In this document: one piece after another, positions 1 to 7,068 of the stretch
How positions within the stretch are numbered: position 1 is the first letter of the stretch
Layout: every line of letters begins with the position of its first letter
Assembly (NCBI GenBank): GCA_040219275.1
Contig: JAVJSU010000004.1
Location: 1-21,001, forward strand
From: JAVJSU01 sp040219275
GTDB taxonomy: Bacteria > Chloroflexota > Anaerolineae > Aggregatilineales > Phototrophicaceae
Length of the DNA stretch: 21,001 bases
Reading direction: 5' to 3'
Made by a program: the position numbers and the translations under genes
The notes under the pieces: generated by a model
Seen by the model: only the letters and a program-made list of their open reading frames with translations
The model's database searches: none
What the model was told of the DNA's origin: nothing

Positions 1-39
1 CTCTGTCGTTCTGGCGCTACCGTGAAGTACTTGTCCCAT
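1..39 (-). CDS. IS481-type transposase, N-terminus only (cut by window edge)
   Basis: Only the first 13 codons lie in the window; the gene runs off the left edge on the minus strand. The visible residues, MGQVLHGSARTTE, match what I remember of the start of a common IS481-family DDE transposase, which normally continues into a helix-turn-helix. The ATG (39-37) is preceded by a strong GGGAGG ribosome-binding sequence at about 44-50, which supports the start. The family call rests on memory of a very short segment, so it needs the sequence to the left. It is the first of several unrelated transposase pieces in this flank. Confidence 0.55.
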   Translation of the reverse strand, partial: MGQVLHGSARTTE

Positions 40-161
40 AATTCCTCCCTCTGTTTAATGGATACTGTACCACTATACTCTGGGACTATACACCTAGTTA
101 GAGACGCTCATGAAGAACTCGGTAGAATAGAGTTTCCAAAAAAATTCGGCGAGTAATCTTC

Positions 162-362
162 ATGAACGACACGTATATTGTAACGGTTTATTGTTTAATC
201 GAAGACCTGTTGAAAGCCTATGGGTATCAAGATGACTGTCGTGCAACCGTCAGTGCGGCAGAAGTATTAACGGTTGCGATCATATCAGCTAAATACTTCC
301 AGAACCATCATGAACGGGCATTGTGTATTCTGGCGAAACAATACGCTTCCAGCCGCAGATAG
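162..362 (+). pseudogene. IS982-type transposase, N-terminal fragment
   Basis: The open frame gives 66 residues starting MNDTYIVTVYCLIEDLLKAYGY, followed by a SAAEVLTVAIISAKYF segment. This resembles the conserved N-terminus of IS982-family DDE transposases, which are about 290-300 residues long. The resemblance ends at about residue 60 (near position 341); the last residues before the stop come from other sequence. The catalytic DDE region is absent, so it cannot be functional. The downstream DNA belongs to a different gene read in another frame, so a deletion or recombination joined the two. No convincing ribosome-binding site precedes the ATG. Confidence 0.6.
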
Positions 363-855
363 ATCAAACTTCCCTAGCCCAATACCGACAAATACGCCAA
401 CGATGACACCAATCGGCTCAAGTACTATCACAGACTATGCAGATGACTTTTCATTAGTTTACGATCAGAGTGCAAATTGGGTATTGGCAACCACCTACCC
501 TCAGTATTTTGATGGCGACACTTCACGGTTTTCACGCACAAGCAATACATCCACACAATATCTCGTTTGGAACTTTACTGGATTGACCAATTTCAACGCA
601 CGACTCTATCATCGTGTGGAGGATTCGTTGTCATCTTTGGTAGCCATTTCTACGTCGTCTGATGGGGTCAACTGGACATCGTTAAGTTACGCGTCAACGT
701 CACCAGTTGATACAGGCGGGCAGTGGCGACGCGTTCAGGTCACACCATCTCAGACACTCCCAATAGGGACGAATTATCTGAAAATAGAGTTCATGAATGG
801 CACCTGGGCATGGACACCCGCGCTCTCTCAAATTGAGATCACTTACTCAGGTTGA
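345..855 (+). pseudogene. C-terminal remnant of a secreted protein with a beta-sandwich domain
   Basis: About 170 codons are open to a stop at 853-855. The reading frame nominally opens at 274, but its first 20 or so codons are the transposase fragment read out of frame. The true remnant starts near 345 with a Pro/Thr/Ser linker (PSPIPTNTPTMTPIG), then a domain of about 140 residues rich in Thr, Ser, Trp and Tyr with alternating strand-like segments (for example DDFSLVYDQSANW, DGVNWTSLSY, NYLKIEFMNGTWAW). This looks like a carbohydrate-binding or jelly-roll module at the end of an extracellular enzyme, of the kind common in Chloroflexota. The N-terminal catalytic part is missing. The binding role is inferred from fold appearance only. 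Confidence 0.5.
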
Positions 856-884
856 TGATGTTTAGCTCATATTATTAATGCAAT

Positions 885-911
885 ATGGGAGGGCGAGCCA
901 TACCCTCCTAT
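885..911 (+). terminator. Hairpin terminator after the secreted-protein remnant
   Basis: ATGGGAGGG (885-893) pairs with CCCTCCTAT (903-911) in a 9-bp stem with one G-U pair and a 9-nt loop. It begins 30 nt after the stop at 855. The T-tract that follows (TCAATTTGT) is weak, so termination strength is uncertain, but position and stem fit the original terminator of the truncated gene. Confidence 0.5.
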
Positions 912-1054
912 TCAATTTGTCGCCTTAGTCTGAATCTGAAAGTAGTGTAGTTGGCGCTGAATCAGCCGAACTGGTCCACCTCCGCAAAAACACAGAACCA
1001 GTTGCTCCCATCGAGTGTATCATAGAGCGACATATCGAAAAAGTCGTTGAAGAC

Positions 1055-1076
1055 AAAAATTTGATGTCAAATTTTT
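1055..1076. repeat. 22-bp perfect AT-rich palindrome
   Basis: AAAAATTTGA (1055-1064) and TCAAATTTTT (1067-1076) are exact inverted repeats with a 2-nt centre (TG). The site lies just beyond the end of the partition-protein remnant on the minus strand. It could be a protein-binding site, a terminator (read on either strand it ends in a short T run) or a recombination site. No function can be read from the sequence alone. Confidence 0.5.
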
Positions 1077-1077
1077 A

Positions 1078-1346
1078 TCATGTTAATTGATGCAACGTTT
1101 TCTGTGAATGGTTTTTGCAAGTAAGAAAAAACGCGTAATGATCATTGATGTCGCTAAAGTCGCCGGGGATGAAATCACGCAGAATCCATGCCGCCCAATA
1201 ACGCCGTTCGCCAGTTTCGATGCGATACTGGCGCACCACACCCTGTTACATATCGACCACCGTCAACGGATTGACTTGCCCGTCGTCGCGGATGTGGATT
1301 TGCCCACACCGCCCTTGTGCTTCGTTAAAACCAGTTAACGAGTCAT
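1078..1346 (-). pseudogene. Degenerate ParA/ParB-type partition remnant (chimeric)
   Basis: Read on the minus strand, a GGAGG ribosome-binding site (1358-1362) precedes an ATG at 1346. The frame reads MTR, a stop codon, then LVLTKHKGGVGKSTSA, which contains the deviant Walker A motif (KGGVGKST) typical of ParA ATPases. About 10 codons further on, a different frame carries RDDGQVNPLTVVD, a stop, then QYRIETGERRYWAAW, which resembles the ParB N-terminal domain with its GERR motif. The frame ends at 1078. The piece therefore looks like the start of a parA-like gene joined to the middle of a parB-like gene by an internal deletion, then damaged by stops. It suggests that this flank derives from a plasmid or other low-copy replicon. 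Both family calls rest on short motifs. Confidence 0.5.
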
Positions 1347-1389
1347 GATAGATATTTCCTCCGCTTAGCGCAGTTATTTGAACGAAACC

Positions 1390-1429
1390 GTCTCAAAAAC
1401 CAACGATTATGAAATGCAATTTCTGAGAC
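1390..1429. repeat. Inverted repeat resembling an insertion-sequence end
   Basis: GTCTCAAAAA (1390-1399) and TTTCTGAGAC (1420-1429) are inverted repeats matching at 9 of 10 positions around a 20-nt centre. The left copy, within GAAACCGTCTCAAAAACC (1384-1401), resembles terminal inverted repeats of several IS5-like elements. No matching transposase is present. It may be a solo IS end left by deletion or a chance hairpin. Confidence 0.3.
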
Positions 1430-1447
1430 AAACTTGCACTCTACTAA

Positions 1448-1690
1448 ATTAGGGTATTGCCACCTGGCAAACATACCCCAATGCCCAACAAAAGCGAGAC
1501 ATTCCGGGTGGAAGGGATGAATGCCGAGTTACGGCACTATCTCTAGCGTTTGGTTCGCAAGACCCGTTGTTTCTCCAAGTGTGTCAAAGCTCTCATTCGC
1601 ACAGTGAAGCTCTTTGTCTTTGCCTGGAACCGACGCCAACTCCAGCGGCAATCTTATCCTGCTCACCTCATTGATTTTGTCTATCCATGA
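1448..1690 (+). pseudogene. IS1-type transposase, C-terminal fragment with internal stop
   Basis: From the stop at 1445-1447 onward, this frame reads through HTPMPNKSETFRVEGMNAELRH to a TAG at about 1538-1540, then continues RLVRKTRCFSKCVKALIRTV and WNRRQLQRQSYPAHLIDFVYP to the stop at 1688-1690. The VEGMNAELRHYL-RLVRKTRCFSK pattern is characteristic of the C-terminal half of IS1-family (InsB-like) transposases. The N-terminal half is missing and one sense codon has become a stop, so this is a dead copy. It ends only about 30 nt before the promoter of the first intact catabolic gene and marks the left border of the core locus. Confidence 0.65.
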
Positions 1691-1722
1691 GATTCACCAC
1701 TCCCTTTTCTAGGTATTGTTGT

Positions 1723-1754
1723 TATAATAAATTGGACATGTCTACATTATCAAT
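1723..1754 (+). promoter_or_regulatory. Esterase promoter -10 and regulator operator
   Basis: A perfect TATAAT lies at 1723-1728; no good -35 is visible at the usual distance. Directly downstream, 1732-1754 carries the shared operator (core GGACATGTCTACATTAT) whose centre ATGT-CT-ACAT is palindromic with a GT-NN-AC core as in GntR-family sites. It sits between the -10 box and the AGGAG ribosome-binding site (1757-1761), a position where a bound repressor would block transcription. Near-identical sites occur at 14221-14243 and 20025-20047. Confidence 0.65.
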
Positions 1755-1765
1755 CAGGAGACATC

Positions 1766-2659
1766 ATGGCAGAAAAACATCACGACTTGCCGTTTCACGT
1801 TGAAATGGTTACTGGCGTGCAGTATGGCACAGCGGATGATGGCAAGCCGCTTTTGCTTGATCTGGCATATCCTAAAGAAACACCCGGAATGCCCGCACCG
1901 GAAAAAACCCCGGTCATCATCGAAGTACATGGCGGCGGGTGGCATCTTGGCGAGCGGAGCATCGGGCGTGGTTTACTGATGCCTCTACAGGGTTATTTTT
2001 ATGCCAGCATTGATTATCGGATGAGCTATGAAGCGATATTTCCGGCACAAATTCATGATGTGAAAGCGGCGATTCGCTGGGTACGCGCCCACGCAAACCG
2101 TTACAATCTTGATGCTGACCGGATCGGGTTATATGGCGGATCCGCAGGGGGGCATTTGGTCACACTTGCAGGGTGTACGGGCGACTTAGCGGAATTAGAA
2201 GGTCACTCTGGATGGGAAGGATATAGTACCCGTGTTCAAGCAGTCGCCGCCGTGAATCCCCCGACGGATATGAGCGTATCCGAACAGGAATGGGCATGGC
2301 TCTATCAAGATGATGGTCCCGCAGAATGGTTATTTGGTGGACGTTTACAGGATCATACGACGCTGGTCAGAAGTTCCGGCGCGATGAACTATGCGAATGA
2401 AGATGCCCCGCCCTATTTGTTAATTCACGGGACAAAAGATGACATTGTTCCGTTCAGTCAGGCATCAATGCTACACAATCGTCTATGTGATCTGGGTGTA
2501 GAGTCCACATTGGTTGCCTTTAATGGCATTGACCATGCACTCTATGGTTATACGGTACAGGTTTGGGAACACGTCATGCCGTTTTTTAAGAAGCATCTGG
2601 GTTATCCCATCAATTATGGGAAACATGATGTTGTTACTGTCCACACAGAAAGAATTTAG
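1766..2659 (+). CDS. Alpha/beta-hydrolase esterase (BD-FAE / carbohydrate-esterase type)
   Basis: The 297-residue protein is a serine hydrolase with the alpha/beta fold. The oxyanion-hole motif HGGGW lies near residue 55, the nucleophile motif GGSAGGH places Ser126, GTKDD gives the acid at Asp225 or Asp226, and GIDHA gives His257. This architecture is that of BD-FAE-like and acetyl/feruloyl esterases of about 270-310 residues acting on acylated sugars. No signal peptide is evident, so it should act in the cytoplasm. The ATG follows AGGAG by 4 nt. It is the first intact gene of the core locus, with its own -10 box and the shared operator. The substrate, an ester on an imported oligosaccharide, is inferred from context; a short-chain lipase role is less likely here. 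Confidence 0.85.
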   Translation: MAEKHHDLPFHVEMVTGVQYGTADDGKPLLLDLAYPKETPGMPAPEKTPVIIEVHGGGWHLGERSIGRGLLMPLQGYFYASIDYRMSYEAIFPAQIHDVKAAIRWVRAHANRYNLDADRIGLYGGSAGGHLVTLAGCTGDLAELEGHSGWEGYSTRVQAVAAVNPPTDMSVSEQEWAWLYQDDGPAEWLFGGRLQDHTTLVRSSGAMNYANEDAPPYLLIHGTKDDIVPFSQASMLHNRLCDLGVESTLVAFNGIDHALYGYTVQVWEHVMPFFKKHLGYPINYGKHDVVTVHTERI

Positions 2660-2898
2660 TTGTAATTATTTAGTGATGTTACGCCAGATAATCAATCAGG
2701 ACATTTGACTTGTAAGCAGTAAACGACAGTAAGTAAATCAGTATTTCAGCAAAAACATTTATTGCACGTTTGCAGTATGTGCTTTCTGACAAACTGATTA
2801 CCTGACCAGCTGACTTACTCATGCCCAACATCATCCTAATATTTACTCTGCGTAACGTCAGTTATTTACATACACACAGCATTCAAGAAAGTATTGAA

Positions 2899-5493
2899 AT
2901 GACGATACAAGATATTTTATTGCTTCATCATTCACACACCGATATTGGCTATACCAATTACCAATCCACCGTGTTCGCATTGCAACGTCAGCATATCCAC
3001 CACGCGATTCAGCTTGCAGAACGATATGCGAATAATCCCGTCGGTGAACAGTTTAAATGGACATGCGAAGTCACGCTCATTGTTGAGGACTTCCTCAAAC
3101 ATGCCAGCGATAAGGATATTGACCGCCTGCAAGAGGTACACAAACAGGGGTTGATTGATTTCGGCGGGATGTATTGCAACATATCCTCGCTTTATACGCC
3201 AGATATGTTGATGCGTTCCTTGCGCGTCACCGAAAAATTGCGCTCGGATTACGGGTTTGACATCCGTTACGCGCTCAATTGTGACATCAACGGTCATAGC
3301 TGGGGACTGGTCGATATCCTATTGGACGCGGGCTTTGAAGGGCTGGCGATGGCAATCAACCGTGCAATGGCACCGAATCCACAACCACGCCCAACCGCCT
3401 TTAAATGGCAATCACCGAGCGGGCGGCAACTGCTCACATGGCACGGTGAACACTATGGCGATGGCAATAATCTGGGTATTCCACGCTTCCCCACACCAAC
3501 ACGGGGCAAGAACAACTGGGCGTATAATATCGACAAAGCCTACCCAAAAGTTCAAGGCTATATTCAGCAACTACAGGACAAAGGCTATCAGCAGGATTTC
3601 GCCTTTTTACAAATCATCTCGTCGTTTCAATGGGATAACGCCGGGCCAGAAGAATTGCTGGTGAAGTTCGTGCAGGATTGGAACGCACGGGGCTGGCAAC
3701 CACGCATGAATATCGTCTCGCTGGATGAGCTATTTGCCCGTATTCAAACCGATGAAGTCCGTTCCGGTGATTGGACGGATTGGTGGGCGCAGGGAATCAA
3801 CTCCAGTGCTTATGAAACTGCTCTGAACCGTGAAACACATGGGCGATTGTATGCAGTCCAACAACTTGGCGCTTTGCTTCAACAGTTGCCAGACTCACCA
3901 GATTACCCCCTCGTTGAGGACGAAAATATCTGGCGGGATATGGCGCTGTACGATGAGCATACATGGGGCAGTAGCGAGAGCATCACCCATGCAGAATCGA
4001 TGCAATCGCGCGGGCAATGGGCGCGTAAAGCGACCTATGCGTATGATGCGGCATTCGGCACAATCCAACTTCAGCAACAGATGATGCGTGATCTCGCCAG
4101 TCGCATCCCGATCCCGGAACTTCCACACGCGCTAATTTATAATCCACTCCCGTGGGAACGAAAATTCCCGCTCTATCTGCCGCCCGTTTATCATTCAGGT
4201 TGGGAATTACAACGGTTGGAACGTGACCTCGAAATCGGTAGTCCACAGGGGGCGACCAATGAACGGGTAGATTATGGCATCATGACCTTGCCACCGTGCG
4301 GTTACACGATTGTCCCACTACAACTGGAAGATGCCCAACCCTTAGACCTCAATGTACAAACGCCGGAATTTGTCCCCCATAGTGTCCACCGAACATCGCA
4401 GGTGAAATGTCACGGGTGGCGCTTATCGAATGCGTTCTATACGCTGGATATTGACCCTGTTTCGGGTGGTATTCGTAGCCTGCAAACACCAGACAAAGAG
4501 TGGGTTGACCACAGCACACCTTACTTGCTCGGTCAATATGTGTATGAGACTATCACCGCCGCCGGACAACGCGAGGATATTCAACTGCCCGCGCCAGAAG
4601 TCGATTATGATTATCGTCCTCATCTCGCGCCGAAGTATCATACGCCGACGCAAGTCCTCGAAAAACGCTTTGAATCCGGCAAAGACAGCGCCCGATTTGT
4701 CATGCGCTTAGAAGCACCTGGAGCAGAGACGGTCTATCTACAAATTGTATTGTATGACGACCTGCCGTGGATTGACTTCATCTATGACATCAACAAACGC
4801 GCCATTACGGAAGCCGAATCGGTATATATCACCTTCCCCTTAGCCATTGACGATCCAACGCCACGTTATGAAGTCCCCGGAGCAATTGTCGAAGCGGATA
4901 CACAGCAACTCATTAATGCCTGCCGAGATTATTATGCCGTGCAACATTGGGTAGATGTCAGCAATACACAGCATGGGGCGACACTGGCTACACCGGATGT
5001 TCCACTTGTACACATTGGTGGCTTCAACAATCATAAACATCAAACGACGCTGGAAATCGAACAACCTTTGCTGGTGAGTTGGATAATGAACAATCACTGG
5101 TGGACGAATTTTAAGCGCGATCAAAGCGGCTGGACACGTGCACGCTACCGCTTATTTTTACATGACCAACCCTTTGATCCCGTTATCGCCACGCGTTTCG
5201 GTATGGAAGCGGCGATTAAGCCCCTGCTCAGCCCGCTTATTGACCGGATGCCCGGCTTTGAAAGTCGTACAACCAGCGTGCCGATTCATCTTGAGGAGGA
5301 AGCGAGTTTACTATCGCTTACGCCGGACAATGTCAGCATTATCGGTTTTCAAATCACCGGGGATGAGATTTTAATCCGCTTGCAGGAAATTAGCGGTCAG
5401 CAAACGGACTACACATTAGCACTAAAAGGTGCCGAAACCATTCAGGGTACGCTTCATCCTTATGGTTTTCAAACGATACGCAAAAAGCGATAA
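2899..5493 (+). CDS. Divergent GH38-like glycoside hydrolase (DUF5054-like)
   Basis: The protein has 864 residues from the ATG at 2899; an in-frame ATG at 2821 would add 26 residues that look non-coding, whereas MTIQDILLLHHSHTDIGYT begins straight at the catalytic domain as in relatives. HSHTDIG supplies the GH38-type metal ligands (His13 and Asp15), Asp129 in CDINGHSWG is in the nucleophile position, and His354 in YDEHTWGS fits the further zinc ligand. The N-terminal barrel occupies roughly residues 5-290, a helical part follows to about 400, and a large beta-sandwich C-terminal half completes it. It should cleave glycosides, possibly alpha-mannosides, with retention. It differs strongly from the GH38 at 14404. 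No signal peptide is visible. About 240 nt without a gene separate it from the esterase; no clear promoter is seen there. Exact specificity is unknown. Confidence 0.75.
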   Translation: MTIQDILLLHHSHTDIGYTNYQSTVFALQRQHIHHAIQLAERYANNPVGEQFKWTCEVTLIVEDFLKHASDKDIDRLQEVHKQGLIDFGGMYCNISSLYTPDMLMRSLRVTEKLRSDYGFDIRYALNCDINGHSWGLVDILLDAGFEGLAMAINRAMAPNPQPRPTAFKWQSPSGRQLLTWHGEHYGDGNNLGIPRFPTPTRGKNNWAYNIDKAYPKVQGYIQQLQDKGYQQDFAFLQIISSFQWDNAGPEELLVKFVQDWNARGWQPRMNIVSLDELFARIQTDEVRSGDWTDWWAQGINSSAYETALNRETHGRLYAVQQLGALLQQLPDSPDYPLVEDENIWRDMALYDEHTWGSSESITHAESMQSRGQWARKATYAYDAAFGTIQLQQQMMRDLASRIPIPELPHALIYNPLPWERKFPLYLPPVYHSGWELQRLERDLEIGSPQGATNERVDYGIMTLPPCGYTIVPLQLEDAQPLDLNVQTPEFVPHSVHRTSQVKCHGWRLSNAFYTLDIDPVSGGIRSLQTPDKEWVDHSTPYLLGQYVYETITAAGQREDIQLPAPEVDYDYRPHLAPKYHTPTQVLEKRFESGKDSARFVMRLEAPGAETVYLQIVLYDDLPWIDFIYDINKRAITEAESVYITFPLAIDDPTPRYEVPGAIVEADTQQLINACRDYYAVQHWVDVSNTQHGATLATPDVPLVHIGGFNNHKHQTTLEIEQPLLVSWIMNNHWWTNFKRDQSGWTRARYRLFLHDQPFDPVIATRFGMEAAIKPLLSPLIDRMPGFESRTTSVPIHLEEEASLLSLTPDNVSIIGFQITGDEILIRLQEISGQQTDYTLALKGAETIQGTLHPYGFQTIRKKR

Positions 5494-5613
5494 GTGTAAA
5501 CGATAACGCGTACTCAGGGGCGTTGTGAATTGTGTGGATGTTGTGACCCGCCATCATGGAGATCGCACAAAACTAGGATGGCTCTGAATGCGCCTTTAGA
5601 TAAGGTACGCATC

Positions 5614-5627
5614 TGGCAATGTCTACA
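5614..5627 (+). promoter_or_regulatory. Weak candidate copy of the shared operator
   Basis: TGGCAATGTCTACA (5614-5627) matches the left and central part of the esterase operator (TGGACATGTCTACA) at 12 of 14 positions but loses the right flank. It lies about 110 nt upstream of the dehydratase start, within a 240-nt gap that holds no gene I can recognise. It may be a lower-affinity site or chance. Confidence 0.35.
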
Positions 5628-5735
5628 GACAGTCCATAAAATCGGTTACAGCATGATTGCCCAGTGTAAACAAAAATGTAGCATACGCTGAACCGAAAAG
5701 TGCGACAAAATTATCCTTTCTTACGAGGTACGATG

Positions 5736-6905
5736 ATGAAAATTACAGATATCGAATGTCATATACTTGTAGCTCCAGATTTACGACAGGATGCCACATC
5801 GTCTTCACAAGATAATATCGTGGTAATTGTGCATACCGATGAAGGTATCTCCGGCATCGGCGAGACAGATACTGGTCCATGGTTAGTTAAGGCTGCCATA
5901 GAATCTCCGGGTAGTCATAGCATGGCTATGGGCATGAAAGACTTGCTTATTGGCGAAGACCCTTTTGACACAAGTGCAATATGGGAGAAACTATACACCT
6001 TTACCGCGATGAGTGGTCGTCGTGGTGCTGTGATTTGTGCGATGGGTGCAATCGATATGGCACTGTGGGACATAAAGGGTAAAGCGCTCGGTATGCCCTG
6101 TTACAAATTATTAGGTGGTGCTCACAAAGATCATATTGTCCCCTATGCCTCCCTACAACCTTATGGTGAAACGGTTGACGAATATCGTGACTCGATTGTT
6201 GCTTGGGCGCATAAAGCGAAAGAGTACGGCTTTACCGCAGGCAAAATGGAATGCACTTTGGATGGACCTTATCGTCACTTGGGGCTAAAAGGTAGCGATG
6301 AGCAAATGACCGAAATTGTCGAAGCATGTAGAGAAGCTGTCGGACCTGATTTCGTCATGATGGTTGATGTGCAATATCGCTGGTATGATGCGGCGGAGTG
6401 TTTACGTACAGTAAGAAATTGGGATCATCTCGATATTTTCTTTCTAGAAACGCCCCTACAGATTGACAATCTTGACGGATATGCGATTTTATCGCGTGAA
6501 GCGCCGATGCGGATTGCCTGTGGTGAGTGGCAAAATACACGCTTTGAATTCATTGACTTAATGGATCGCGGTGGCATACAAGTGGCTCAACCCGATGTAG
6601 GGCGCGTCGGCGGATTAACAGAAGCCATGCGTGTTTGCCATATAGCTCAAGACCGGGGTCGGCTCATTGTGCCACATTGTTGGAAGACTGGTATCGGAAT
6701 CGCCGCGTCAGCGCATATGGCATTGGCAGTACCCAATTGTCCTTTAATTGAGTTCTTACCGGCTGAGTTATGCGACTCGCCATTGCGCCGTGAATTGGTC
6801 AATGACCCGCTAGTGATGAAAAATGGCAAGATTGAACTTCCCGACCGTCCAGGTTTAGGTGTCGAACTCAACGTGGATGCACTGGAACGTTACAAGGTCG
6901 ATTAG
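5736..6905 (+). CDS. Enolase-superfamily acid-sugar dehydratase (mandelate racemase / muconate lactonizing type)
   Basis: The 389-residue protein has the enolase-superfamily layout: capping domain at about 1-120, then a modified barrel. Visible catalytic residues (numbered from the chosen start) are the metal ligands Asp211 (MMVDVQYRW), Glu238 (FFLETPL) and Glu264 (ACGEW), the Asp287-His314 pair (QPDVGRVGG and VPHCWKTG), and Lys170 in GKMEC. This suits dehydration of an aldonic or similar acid sugar to a 2-keto-3-deoxy acid. The usual Lys-x-Lys of many subgroups appears here as Lys-x-Glu, so the subgroup is unclear. The start at 5736 lies 7 nt after GAGG (5725-5728); the ATG at 5733 or a GTG at 5700 are alternatives. 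It is cytoplasmic and probably handles an oxidised product of the pathway. Confidence 0.85.
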   Translation: MKITDIECHILVAPDLRQDATSSSQDNIVVIVHTDEGISGIGETDTGPWLVKAAIESPGSHSMAMGMKDLLIGEDPFDTSAIWEKLYTFTAMSGRRGAVICAMGAIDMALWDIKGKALGMPCYKLLGGAHKDHIVPYASLQPYGETVDEYRDSIVAWAHKAKEYGFTAGKMECTLDGPYRHLGLKGSDEQMTEIVEACREAVGPDFVMMVDVQYRWYDAAECLRTVRNWDHLDIFFLETPLQIDNLDGYAILSREAPMRIACGEWQNTRFEFIDLMDRGGIQVAQPDVGRVGGLTEAMRVCHIAQDRGRLIVPHCWKTGIGIAASAHMALAVPNCPLIEFLPAELCDSPLRRELVNDPLVMKNGKIELPDRPGLGVELNVDALERYKVD

Positions 6906-6918
6906 AAGAGGAAAACTG

Positions 6919-7068
6919 ATGCTGAGAGTTTATCTTCACCCTACCGAATTACACCTATATGATTGTAACTTGCAACACAAATTGGCGGGAAGAATTATTA
7001 ACATAACCATTCGCAATGTGTTGTCTCAATTGTCTTTACGTTCAACGACAGATAATCAAGGCGGTTAG
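6919..7068 (+). CDS. Small unrecognised ORF after the dehydratase
   Basis: An ATG at 6919 sits 7 nt after GAGG (6908-6911) and only 13 nt after the dehydratase stop, as expected for the next gene of an operon. It encodes 49 residues (MLRVYLHPTELHLYDCN to NQGG) and ends overlapping the convergent esterase by 4 nt. I recognise no family. It might be the truncated start of a longer gene whose remainder was lost when the minus-strand genes were joined here, or just a chance frame with a good ribosome-binding site. Confidence 0.3.
   Translation: MLRVYLHPTELHLYDCNLQHKLAGRIINITIRNVLSQLSLRSTTDNQGG

Noticed and set aside
962..1066. Minus-strand 34-codon frame ending DGSNWFCVFAEVDQFG
   Set aside because: It has a protein-like composition and may be another remnant, but it has no start, no known motif and is too short to support.
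1108..1338. 76-residue plus-strand ORF
   Set aside because: The opposite strand carries the ParA/ParB-type motifs; the plus-strand frame is a shadow with no family likeness or ribosome-binding site.
2687..2703. Repeat of ATCAATCAGGA found also before the esterase gene (1748-1760)
   Set aside because: Eleven matching bases with a ribosome-binding-like core; no palindrome and no ATG follows, so chance or a small duplication is as likely.
2821..2898. Upstream in-frame ATG extending the divergent GH38-like protein by 26 residues
   Set aside because: The added residues do not look like family sequence or a proper signal peptide, and the catalytic domain starts directly after the ATG at 2899.
3230..5374. 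Several ORFs of 70-135 residues on both strands inside the divergent GH38-like gene
   Set aside because: All overlap a well-supported catalytic gene in other frames and show no independent motifs or ribosome-binding sites.
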